DNA of 64,000 nt. Source: Galeopsis tetrahit. Taxonomy: Eukaryota; Streptophyta; Magnoliopsida; Lamiales; Lamiaceae. Of this stretch, positions 35,022 through 46,060 are shown one piece after another; the stretch's first letter is position 1; each line of letters opens with the position of its first letter. Location: positions 68,751,727 to 68,815,726 of the forward strand of contig OY776119.1 in the NCBI GenBank assembly GCA_963675135.1, given 5' to 3'. The translations under genes and the position numbers were made by a program. The notes under the pieces are model-generated. The model was given only the letters and a program-made list of their open reading frames with translations. It made no database searches and was not told the DNA's origin.

Positions 35022-36563
35022 AGAAGGAGAGAACAGCTGAAAACCTCAGCTGACCCAAGTGCAGCAGACTAGAAGAATCAGATGAGGTGAATAGACACCC
35101 TCATCTTCAGGTAAGTTCTTTCCCAATGAAGACAAATAGAGCTGAGGGAAAACTTAGAGTTATCTAATCAAGGGGGAATCAATGATACCTTAAGAATCCT
35201 TGATGAAATACTCTAACATCTGCATTACATAGTATACATATACATATATATATATAGCAGACTTGAACAAAGTTATTTGATCTCTTTACAATGTATAACT
35301 ATGTATATTAATAAACTATTCTTCATAAAATACTTTATTCATATACATAAATACAGTATACTACTGAGTCATACTTGGCTGGATTAATACACCATCCTCA
35401 CCGACTCAACAATTTGCATGCACAGTATGGAGACAATTGAAAGAAGAGATGGAATGGAGATCATTCTTCAACCAAAATCTTGGGTGAAGGAGATGAAGAT
35501 TTGTCCAGAAAATGAAGATGATGCAGATCCATATACATGGCTTACTCAACATGAGTATGTTCATGAAAGCTAAAGGAAGAAGAGACGTTCTTGTTGAAAG
35601 CTAAAGGAGGAAGAGATGCAGAGGACAAAGTAGCAAGCAAGCAGAGCTTCTTCTCCAGAAGGAAGTTCTACATGGAGAGCTTGTTATCAAAAGCTACTGT
35701 GTCTAAACAGAACATGAAGGCTGCGTCCATGGCCCTTTCTTCAACTCCATTGAAGCACCCCTCAACCTTCCTTCCCCTTCTAGAGAAGCGAAGAAATTCA
35801 ACAAGAGCACATTAGATGCTACATCCCATCTGATGATGAGGAACATCCGATGGTGAGGAACATTTAAATCAGTGGGACTATGTCTAAACCAGCTCCACTT
35901 GATTTAAAGAAGGAGCTGAAAGATCCATCAAACCAGGTTGGATCATCACTCACAATAAAGCTGGAAGGATCCATCCAGGTTGGATCATGAGAGCAAACAC
36001 AGTTTCCTCTACTCAGCTGATCAGAAGACCAACTCAGCTGACTAGAAGACTTTTCAAAGACAATCAGCAGACATCTTGAAGAACTCAGAAGACCTCACTC
36101 TGCTGATCAAATCACACAAATTTAGAGTATAATGACTAGTCTTGATCATGTAATTCATTCTAGATTCATTCCTGAATGTAATTAAACAAATTGGCTTATA
36201 TAAGGAATGCAATTTTCTTATAGAAAACGGCCTTGATGATCAATTCTTACCATAAATTAGTCTCAACGGCTATTTTTGGTAATGATGTCATTAATACTCA
36301 AGTACCATATTGCCAACAAGTCAAATATTGCCAAATGGCATAACCAGCCGGCAAATTTAAGAAATCAAAGAAGGAAATCTTGGGCTCTACTCCAAATTCA
36401 AACGCAAATCTGACCGTTAGATCAAATTTTCTGGAGTATATATATCCACACCCCTAAAATCTCTTCCAAACCCTGTCGCTCATATTACTCAATTACTCAC
36501 ATTACTCTCTCTCGTTCTGCAAATTTCTTTCAAGCCTTCAAACCCTAACACTCAGACTCTACT
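35022..36563 (+). other. Element B pol-ORF3 spacer, about 1.5 kb
   Basis: It contains AAGGGGGAATC (35170-35180), AT-rich tracts, and a small unrecognised ORF (35591-35815, 74 codons). Near ORF3 it has TGACCGTTAGA (36411-36421, MSA-like), TATATATAT (36437-36445) and a C/T-rich leader up to the ATG at 36564. The last part looks like a compact internal promoter and 5' UTR for ORF3; this is inference. Confidence 0.6.
36411..36445 (+). promoter_or_regulatory. Candidate internal promoter of element B ORF3
   Basis: TGACCGTTAGA (reverse complement TCTAACGGTCA, exact fit to YCYAACGGYYA) precedes TATATATAT by 15 bases and lies about 145 bases before the ORF3 ATG. A and E have the motif at 157 and about 170 bases from their ATGs, on the same strand as ORF3. 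Confidence 0.45.
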
Positions 36564-39500
36564 ATGGCAATCATTGAAATTTACGACGAGAAGACCAAGA
36601 ACACTGGCACCTTGGATGCTGCAAAGTGGTCCAAGGAAGGGAAGATTTTTTACGGAGAATGCTCTGTTTTTCAAAGGCAAACACTCAGATGAGAACAAGG
36701 AGATATTGCTTCGGTGCGTCAATCTTAAACTCAGAGACTTTCTGGAAGCAGCTCCAACTAATGTCTATGAACAAGACGTTCTGACATTCTATGCAAACGC
36801 CGTGATGAAGGGTTCTCATGTTGAAAGTGTCATGAATGGACACAAAGTCAAGGTTACAAGGGAAATTCTTCAGGAATTGTTTGGCCTGTCAAGAGGAAAA
36901 ATAAATATCTCCAACTACATCATGAATAGAGAAAAGGAGTATATGGAGATGTTTACAGGTGGACGAATCAAGGCTACTGATGCAACTGGACTAAAGAAAT
37001 CCCAACTTGAACCAAAATTCCAAACCTTGTTGGATATTGCAGGAAAGATGCTACTTGGTAACACATTCAGTCATGATGCTGTTACTACTTTAAAGGTTCG
37101 AGTAATGGCTGCAATCTGGGATCAGATCGATGGAGACTGGCAAGGACTATTCTTAGAAAGAATTGCTCTTGAGGCAAAGAAAGTCACTTTGGACTTACAA
37201 TCGAAGGTATGGAAGGTAGCAGCCACAGTCAGCTTTGTCAACAAGCTGAGCATCATCCTTCCAGATATTCTCCCAAAGAAGTACAAGATGGGACCTCATA
37301 AGACCTTTCACATCTCCAAATATTATTTGAGAAAGGAAGCTCTTGCTGAGGCAGAAAGGTTAAAAGAAGAAAAGAGGAAGCTGTTGGCTGAGAAGGCAGC
37401 ACAAGAGTCTGATCATGACTCTGCTGAAGAAGAAGAGGAGCCAACCAAAGAAGAGGCTCAGAAGAAGGTTGCTGAGGATGATGATGATGATGACAATCAG
37501 ACCTTAGCACAAAGACGATATCTAATCAGATCTGGGCTCATCTCCCCATCTGATTCAGATGCCACTCCTACTGCCTCTCCCTTGAAGAAGGCAGGTACCT
37601 CTAAACCCTCTCCCTCTTTTACTCCTTCTAAATTGTCAAAGGGTCAGAAGAGAAAGAAGAATAATTCTTCTTCCAATAAAAAGTCCAAGAAATCGAGGCT
37701 TCCTACTCCCATTCTAATAGCCCCGATTGCATCCTTCAACCCTTCTGATGACTCCAACCCATCTGATCACTCAAACACTGATATCCAAATCCCTGCTGAT
37801 ACTCACACAGCAGAGGAACAAGCTCAACCTACTTCAACCCCTGAATCTATATTGCCTATTCCTGCTGATGTCCAAGATCTACAGGATCAAACCTCTACTG
37901 ATCTTCATGAAGACACTATACCAGACCAGCAGACTCAAAACCCTGCTGATGAACAGATCACTGAAGATCAAGAACATATCACTTCCCAAATCCCTGCTGA
38001 TACTCACACAGCTGAGGAAACTACCCCAAATACTCAAACTCCTACCATCATTGTTTCTTCTGTTCCAGAAGACATGGCACCAGCAGACATTGCTCCAGCT
38101 GGTCCCTCTCAACCTCAATCCAGAATGGTCCACTATCCTATGTGCACAAGGGAGAAGATAATGAGGATGAAGATAGCAAATCTGCTCAAGTCTACTATTC
38201 CTGGTATTGATGAGGAATCAGTTCAGTTCGAACAAATTCTCAGAATCTGCACCTGGATTGAACTCAGGAGAGATGATGTGGATGACCTTATTGAAGTCAT
38301 GGAAGGAATGGGAGGAAAAGCTAATTTCCTCGACTGGGAAATGGAGCAAAAAGAAGTTGCTCAAGTCACATCTTTTACTCAACTGCTGCCCGAGGCCGCC
38401 TTTACAGCAGTATGCCACAGAATCCTAGGTATTCAACCTACTGATGCCTCTATCCCAGAAGGCATATCAGATCATCAGACAACTGACACAGCAAAAGTGA
38501 ATGACTCAGCTGCGTCCGTCCCTGCAGAAGACTCAGCTGAACCAGCTGACAGAACCGAGAATACAAGAGAAGTAATCACTATTCCTGATCACTTCATGCC
38601 TAAGGATACTCTACCTCACTTCATTGACAAAGGAGACACCATCGTGTCTCACCTGGTTAAGGCCACTACCTCATTTCTCAATGAAGAGTACCTTTCAGCT
38701 GAAGAAAGAGGCAAAGCCCTGACAGTCTATCCAAAGCCTCAAGGAACAGCCTCAACTTCTACTCCAACAGCTGACTATACAGCAGACATATGCTCACAGG
38801 TCAAGACTGCTATAGACCTACACTTTGAGAAGGGTTTAGGCCTACAGCTTGGAAGATATGTTGAAAAGGCAGTCAAGGAGCAGAGAACTCGTCTTCATAA
38901 CCAGATCATTGACATTGAAGACAAGTTTGGAGAATCTCTTCACGATCAGATAAGTGAGTATCTGACCAGCATTCTGAAGATGGCAGGTGAACATTCCACC
39001 AGGTTTGCTGATCTCTACACCAATGAGGTCAATCGCATGGAAAACACCTACAAGCAAAGAATTGAAGATGCTGAGGCAAGAGCTACTGAAGGTCGAGCTC
39101 TTCTCCAATCAGCTACAGCAGAGAATGAAAAACTTCGGATTCAGCTGCAAGAGACAACAACCAAATTGGAAGCAATTACAGCTAAACTAGAAGCTGTCTC
39201 CTCCTCCAACTCTCATGCTCAGATTCTAGACCATAGCATCACACATCTGACTCATGTTGGCAAAGTCAATGCCATGGCCCTTCAACAAACTCTTAGAGTG
39301 GAGATTCGGAATGCCATGAAGCCTTTTGCGGCTGCGCTTGTTGAAGCCAAAAAGGGGGAAGATGTATTGATAAAAGCTCTAGAGAAGACTACTGCACAGC
39401 AAGCTGTAATGGTAGTATCTCAAGATGAGCTGAATGAAACCTTGGGTGGTTTATCAAGCAAAATCAAGAGCAAGAAAGGCAAAGGCAAAGAAATTGCTCA

Positions 39501-40248
39501 AGAAGACATCCAAGCTCCCACTCAAGCAACTGCCAAAAGTCTGCAGATCACTGCCTCTACAGCCTCTACAGAACAAGTTTCCGAGAAAAGAATGACTAGG
39601 AAAAGGAAGGCAGATGAGCTAGCAGATGAGCAAGCTCAGAAGTCAACTCCAGCAGAGCCTACTACAGAAGAGAAAGAGGCTTTAGAGTTGAAGAAAAGAA
39701 AAGAGCTTGAAGCTCAAGAGCTTAAACAAAAGAAGCTAAAAGATGCGAAGGCAGTCAAAGCCAAATTTGACAGGAAGATAGCCAAACTCAGGAAAGCTCT
39801 CAAGGAGAAAGCACTGAAAGAAAATGCTCTGGCACAGAAAGATAAAGTTCTGGTGTTTGACAGCAACTATGTGGACTATCTAGCCCTTCAAGATGAGCTA
39901 CCAAGGTGGTACCCTCTGAAGAAGAAATGGCAAATTCAACACCACATTGTAAGAAAATTTGGCCCTCTTCCAACCTACGAAGATGAATTCTTCCAGTTCA
40001 ATCAATTCATGAACATTGAAGATCCAGAGTTCTGGAAAGAAGTAGTCAAGACAGCCAAAGAACTTGACAACTGCAGAATTTTAACTCCTGAAGAACCCAA
40101 ATGGGATCCTCCCAAACTGGATTCTGGAAGAACAGACTTCATTGAAGTCAAAAGGATCCTAGAGAAGATCTATGAAGAGGAGAATGTTACAGACCTGCAG
40201 CACATGGAAGAAGTTCGATCTCGTCTGTACCTTGCCTTCCGCATCTGA
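36564..40248 (+). CDS. Element B ORF3, about 1.2 kb codons, function unknown; frame break at its start
   Basis: The open frame runs 36574-40248 (1224 codons from an internal ATG). The family-like start is the ATG at 36564 (MAIIEIYDEK), in another frame that must change at a six-T run (36646-36651). Blocks in the 1224-codon numbering: N-terminal domain about 26-235 (FFKGKHSDENKE, FYANAVMKG, ARVMAAIWD-like RVMAAIWD), recalling the putative plant transposon protein family; acidic Glu/Asp run about 265-310; Ser/Thr/Pro linker with IPADTHTAEE twice; YPMCTREKIM at about 521; LDWEMEQKE; coiled coil about 780-880; Lys-rich region; C-terminal block with HHIVRKFG. No signal peptide or transmembrane run is visible, so envelope is not supported. 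Confidence 0.75.
39346..39360 (+). other. Internal PPT-like tract in element B ORF3
   Basis: GCCAAAAAGGGGGAA, encoding Ala-Lys-Lys-Gly-Glu, equals the core of the PPT (AAAAAGGGGGAA). The identical 15 bases occur in the ORF3 copies of D (19870-19884), A (45078-45092), G (61123-61137, minus) and E (13899-13913, minus). Confidence 0.7.
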
Positions 40249-40458
40249 AGATCAGAAGACCTGATGAAGACCACTTTCAAAGCCTTAAGAAACTATTACT
40301 TGTAATCTGTAAAAGTTATATATATTCAAGTTTAGTTCTCTTTGCTTTCAAGACAAACTCTCATTGTCTTCATCAGATACTTCAGTTTTTATGAAGTTTA
40401 TAAACTCCTATCTTATCTCATTAAGAGCATTTATCATATATATAGTTTTGGCTTCATC

Positions 40459-40472
40459 AAAAAGGGGGAAAT
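40459..40472 (+). other. Polypurine tract, element B
   Basis: AAAAAGGGGGAAAT directly precedes the 3' LTR start at 40473; plus-strand primer site. Confidence 0.93.
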
Positions 40473-41903
40473 TGTTGGGATATAAATTCACCCTAAGCCC
40501 CACTTGATGTTAGAATAGTTTTGATGGCCAAAACACTTAGAGTTTATAAATGTAATAGGATCAGCTGACTTGTATAGAACAGCTTAGACTAGTCTTGTGT
40601 GATCAACTGTATTGATAGCAGCTGATCAGCACAGTCATGGCTTACATGCCTATCCTCAAGATAAGAAGAGTAGAAGACATGAAGACTAGAAGATCCTTGA
40701 AGACCAGATATGTTAAGGTGCTTGTATACCTACTTATCTGATGGAGTCCCAGATTAAAGATGGCCTAAAGCATTACAAATAATTTCCAGATCAGAAGAGT
40801 AGTACTCGTCTGATACCAGAAGACAGAAGACCTAAGGCCAGAAGAGCAGTCAGAAGACTAGTAGTACAGATCAGAAGACTATGTGCTCTTTCAGGACTCG
40901 GCTGATTCCCAAGTCATCTTGCAATTCAAACGAAGACCTACCTTATTTAGAAGATTGACATGATCCCAGGATTGAAGCAATCAAGCGACTGGAATCAAGG
41001 AATCAAGCTATTATGGGAAGATTGTTCAAACGGCTAGTCAACTCCAACGGCTAGTTGCACTCAATCTCCATTATAAATACAAGAGGTTGAACACAGAAGA
41101 AAAACACAAGAGAGAATTCACAAGCTAAGCAAGCCATCAAGCAAAAAGCTACACTGATCTAAGAATTCTCAAAGAGCCTGAAATCCATTAGATTATCCAT
41201 AGCTCTTAAGTACTTCTTATCCAACCCTTAAGAACCTGAAACTTGTTCATATTGTATATCAATTGTTTTAGGCATAGTGGTTAAGCAAATTATAAGCTTG
41301 AACCATTAGTTGGATACATCTCAAAAACCCCAAACCCTCACCGAAAGGTTTAAGTTTTTGAAACCCCTCAAAGTGCAAGTGCTTACAATCACTTGTGGAG
41401 ACCGTAGCTGTTAGGACGGCTCAGATCTCAAAGTCCTAACCTTGGGACTATAAAGGACAAGACCCTTGTAATTTGTGGAAATTAAAGGGATTAAACATCA
41501 CGTTAGGACGTGAGAGTGGACGTAGGATCGTATATCCGAACCACTATAAATCCGGTGTTATTTACTTTCTGCACTTTACATTTCTGCTTTTACATTCATT
41601 ATTATATAGTGCATACTGTGATTTCAACACTCTTCAAAAAGGGCCATAACTTTCAAACCAGCATTAGCTGAGTAATTTCACAAAGTAAAACAAGTTACAA
41701 GAACGAGTCTAAACCAGGGCCACCATATTTCCGCATATAACTTCTTCAGTCAGATCACTATAGTCATCTGGACCAGCAGACTTGCAGTCCAGTTGACATA
41801 GCAATCAGAAGAGGTTCCCAACTCTGTTTGAAAAAGTTTTAAAGTCTATTCACCCCTCCCCTCTAGACTTTAATCCCATTCACTACTCGTTCAGGGACCA
41901 ACA
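40473..41903 (+). repeat. Element B 3' LTR
   Basis: 1431 bp, TGTTGGG to CCAACA, same length as the 5' LTR. At the four differences seen the 5' copy has A and this copy has G. TATAAATA at 41072-41079; hairpin about 41513-41552. Confidence 0.95.
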
Positions 41904-41908
41904 GACAG
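41904..41908 (+). repeat. Target site duplication of element B, right copy
   Basis: GACAG directly after the LTR end CCAACA, identical to 27766-27770. Confidence 0.95.
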
Positions 41909-42460
41909 GTTTTGTAGAAGTGTTCAATGTTCAAAGAATACAAGCATAGTTGAAGGGGGAACTCGTCTTGTGTGCTTCAGTTTACTCGTCTGTTCTGAAT
42001 AGACTCGAACAGACAAGATAAGTGCTTACTTAAAACCAGAAATACTCTAAGCATTTAACAAAATGGGAATTAAGAATATTATAGTATCTTGATATTTTTT
42101 TTGGAACACCCTAGAACTCGATTCATACACTCCTATTTTAATGAGGTGGATACACCCAGTTCGCGCTAAATTCTATTATTTTAGGACAGATAAGTTCACT
42201 CTTCTGTTTTAACCAATAGGAAAGGTGGATTCCAAATTATACAATATCAAAACACATTATTGTCTCGATTCCGTAACTGAATACCAGGAGTCCCAACCGT
42301 TGGATCATTTGGTTTCAATCCTCACCATTGATTCAAATATTCAAGTGTTAACAAAACTCAACACTTACACACTACTCATCTCACGATCTCTTACTTCTGT
42401 AACTCAACTTTCTTGATTACTTGTGATTCTCAATATTTGATTATTACTCAAACTATCACT
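41909..42460 (+). other. Element A pol-ORF3 spacer, right part, and ORF3 leader
   Basis: It resumes element A after B. CAACCGTTGGA at 42294-42304 is an MSA-like motif (10 of 11 positions) 157 bases before the ORF3 ATG. A C/A/T-rich leader follows. I see no real ORF here. Confidence 0.65.
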
Positions 42461-45400
42461 ATGACAATCATCTCAATTTTTGATATAAGGACTAACATGG
42501 AAGCTAGGTTCGACCTCGGCAGATTCATATCTGAAAACAAAGTGCATGTTGAACCTTCGGTGTTCTTCAAAGGCAAGCATACTGATGGAAATTTGGAGAT
42601 CTTAACCAAATGCAGTAGATGTGGCTTGAAACCCTACTTGGAGGCTTTTCCTCAAGTCGTCTTGGAGGAAGAGGTCCTAGAGTTCTATGCCAACGCCACC
42701 AGACAAGGAGATATGATTGAATCGTTCCTTGGACGAAATCGGGTGGAAATCACTCGAGAAGCGTTATTTAAACATCTGAGGTTGCCTATTGGAACTATTG
42801 ATGTGGAAAATTACGCCGCTGGTCAAGAAGCAAGATATCTAGGTATATTTTGCGGAAGAAAATTGAGGTTAAAACCGGATGGCAAACTCCCCGCAGTAAA
42901 GAAGGTGGATCTTCTGGAGAAGTATCGCACTCTACTGGACATAGCCAGCAAAATTCTTCTATGTGCCACTGGTTCTCATGATTCTGTTACTCTTGTTAAA
43001 GCAAGGGTAATGGCTGCCATTTTTGATGGAATTACGGAAGGAAACTGGTTTAAGCTGATTGCAGACCGAATTATGTACTTTGAGAAAAGTGTTCGAGTTG
43101 ATACTGACACTAGACATTGGGTGGTGACAAATGTTGTTGGATTTGGAAACAAGTTAAGCATTCTTCTTCCCTTGTTGATGCCAAACAAGACAGAATGGAG
43201 TAAAGGAAAACCATTTCATCCGTTGAAATTTTATTTGAAGAAGGAGGCCATAAGGAAGCAAGCTGCTGCTAGGCCATCTGCTCCTAGGCAAGTTGAGGTA
43301 AATCCTATGGATGTGATGCCGTATGGTGGGTCATCTAGTTCCTCAGAAGACAAGTCTAATGATGAAGAATCGGAAGAGGTTGAAAAAGGAGAGTCCAGTG
43401 AAGATGACTCAGAAAAGACTCAGTCAGATGGAGAGTCGCAACAAGAGAAGGAGTCGAGTGAACAAATTCCTGAAATGTACACTCTAGTACGAGTTGAATC
43501 GCCTACTCGTCCAGTCGAGTTGAGTACACAGGTTGGTACTTCTACTCAATCTGTTTCAGTTCCTCTCTCTCTCCCGTCTACTTCTGTTCGAACCAAGGCT
43601 AGATCACACCGATCTAGGCCTAGACCTATTCCCTCAACCTCACAAGTGCTGACAGCATATCCGCTGAGAGCCAGCCTACCCGAAAACACTCCCAAATTAG
43701 ATACAACTGATACTCCTACAGTTGTCATACCAAACCAAGCCATATCAAAGCCCATTGAAACCATTGCTTTCACTCCCTCTCCCTCACCAGAATATGGTGA
43801 ACCCCTCAACCCATCTACTGCAGACAAGACGCCAGTTGCCACTGCAACAACTGAGTTAGAGACCCCATCTACTCAGAACCCGTCTGCTGTTAGATTTGAT
43901 TCCCTGGTTTACTATCCTATGTGTTTGAGAGAGAAGCGTATTCGATCTCGAATGACCAGAAATCTGAAGAGGACGCTCTCAACTATCGAAGTCGACTATG
44001 AGTCAGAGCAGTTTGAAATTCTTGTAAAGATATGCACCTGGTTTGCACTTAAGAAGTCTGCAAGAAGTTATTCAAGGAATGGGAGGAATCTCCAATTTTA
44101 TGGATTGGGAGATGGAACAGAAAGAAAACAGTGGTGTAAAGGATCATTCCGAATTATTTCCGCCAAGAGCCTTGGTTGATCTTGTAAAAAGGCTATTGAA
44201 AATTCCTGATGGAATTCTGGTTGAAGAGTTCTCATCTGATATTGGAACTCAGACTAAGCTACTGGAAGAGGAGTTGAGAACTGTAACTGTTGAAGCTGGA
44301 GTTCAAACTTCAGATCAGTCAGAAGATGAGTCTGAAAACTCTGATGATGATGCTTTCAATTTTGGAGTGGAAGATGATGAGTTCATGGATGCCGAAATGT
44401 TTACAGAAGATGAACTTGTTGAGAAAGTTCAAGAAAAGGGTGTTACTAAAGCTCAGTCATCTACTCAAGGTTTTTCTGAAGGATATCTTACAGAATTGAA
44501 GTCTGATTTAAGAGATGCTGTTCACTCTGCTATTGATGAGTTCTTAAGTTCAAAGGTGAAAGATGTGCTAGTTGAGCAAAATCAGTTGCTTGTTGATTCC
44601 TCTAGAGAATTAATTGTTGAAGAGGTCAACAAGATGGACTCAACTTTCCGAGCGGAGTTGTCTGCAGAAGTTGAAAGATTTTTGCAAAAGCAAGTTGATG
44701 AATCTAAGAAACGATCTATTTCATTTGCTAGATCATTGGCTGAAGAATCCAGCAAGATGGAACGTTTATATCGTGTGAAGATTGAGATAGCTGATGAACA
44801 GAGGAGAGAAGCACAAGCTCAGTTGGTGAAGTCTCAGGCTATTCTCTCTGAGCTGACAAATCAAAACACTCTTCTACGACAGTCAGCTACTCATTTCAAA
44901 GATGAGTTGGTCATTACCTCACAGAAGTTAGAATCTGCTGCTGATCGCCTGGACAAGATGAGTCGGGATCAAACGCATCAAAGGCAGATAGAGTTTGCTG
45001 CTGAAGCTATGAAGGAAGCACTAAAGGAAGAAATGACTCGATTCACTAGTCTATTCACTCTTAAGGCAAATGATGAAGCCAAAAAGGGGGAAGGAAAGAC
45101 AAGTAGAGTTGAAGAGAAGTCGAGTGCTGAACCAGAAGAAAAGGATGCTGCTACTGCTATACAAGAGCTAAGGAGGCCTAAAAGGAGGCTAGTTAAAACG
45201 GCAGAGCTAGAGCAAGCTGAAGCTGATGAACTCAAAAGATTGGAGAAGGGCAAGAATGTTGCATCTCCAGAAACTGAAATTCAGACTAGACGGTCTAAAA
45301 GGAAGATAATGTTTGAAGAAACAGAAGGAGTTGCTGCAGTTGAGAAGAAGCAGAAGATTGTTGATCCTAATGATGAAAGTCGTTATGCAAGCAAGAAGAA

Positions 45401-45875
45401 AATAGAAAAACATATTGAAAGACTGCAAAAACTAAAGGTGAATGAAGAAGAGATGGAAGATCAGTTCATTGACTACTTCATTGACAAAGAGCATCGACAA
45501 GAATGGCTCAAAGTGAAGAGGCAATGGGAACTTGATCATTGGATTATTCGAAAATATGGTGAGTCGGAAAGTCCAGATGAGTTGTATGCCATGTTTGACA
45601 AATTCATGGAAGGACAGAATAAATTGCTTTGGAATTTGGTCATGAGGATATCAGCCGCTGCAAATTTTAACATTCTGATACCGACCTTTCTAAGATGGAA
45701 GACTCCTATGACAAGCTCAGGAAAAAGAGTTGATGTTAATCAAATCAAGAAGTTTGAAGAAGAGCTGCTAGATAAAGAAAGGATTGAAGATGAAGATCAT
45801 GTCAGTCTAATTCACAAGAGACTCCTAGATGCATTCTGTGTTCCAAACCCAGAAGGAGGTACTCTTTCAGATTAG
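42461..45875 (+). pseudogene. Element A ORF3 with one frameshift
   Basis: ATG at 42461 (MTIISIFDIR), parallel to B's start. N-terminal block FFKGKHTDGN, GLKPYLEAFPQVV, EFYANATRQGD, VEITREALF; RVMAAIFDGI and WVVTNVVGFGNKLSILLPLL follow. Next are a Ser/Glu-rich acidic region and a Ser/Thr/Pro linker. The central block has YPMCLREKRI. A short deletion near 44060 shifts the frame; the second frame carries FMDWEMEQKENSG, a long coiled coil, TRFTSLFTLKANDEAKKGE, an Arg/Lys-rich stretch, and the C-terminal domain WELDHWIIRKYG ... LWNLVMRI ... SGKRVDVNQIKKFEEELL. It ends just before the PPT. No membrane segment is seen. Confidence 0.88.
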
Positions 45876-46047
45876 TTCTTATTTGTTTGATTAGTTGTTT
45901 TTTTCTGATATTTTGTTAATCAAGTATGTGTAATCTACTGATCTATTTTGAATGAATGAAAGATAACTACTATTTGATGTTTAAGACAAGGTAACTACTT
46001 AACTAGTCTACTTATGAGAAAAGATTCAAGTAGTTTTGGCTTCATCA

Positions 46048-46060
46048 AAAAGGGGGAAAT
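46048..46060 (+). other. Polypurine tract, element A
   Basis: AAAAAGGGGGAAA follows GGCTTCATC and precedes the LTR start TGTTGGGATATG (within one base of 46061). Confidence 0.92.

Larger units (their letters stand above)
27771..41903 (+). mobile_element. Element B: complete SIRE-like Copia retrotransposon, 14.1 kb
   Basis: Both LTRs (1431 bp each), PBS, open gag, open pol, ORF3, PPT and a perfect 5-bp target duplication (GACAG) are present. I counted four LTR differences. It inserted into element A between pol and ORF3. This is the most recent and most intact element in the window; the only evident defect is a frame break at the start of ORF3. Confidence 0.96.

Noticed and set aside
37470..37495. 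GAT microsatellite in B ORF3
   Set aside because: Short run encoding an Asp stretch within a conserved acidic region; ordinary.
36564..40248. Envelope gene call for ORF3
   Set aside because: Position fits the SIRE env-like slot, but no hydrophobic span or signal peptide is visible in any of five copies.
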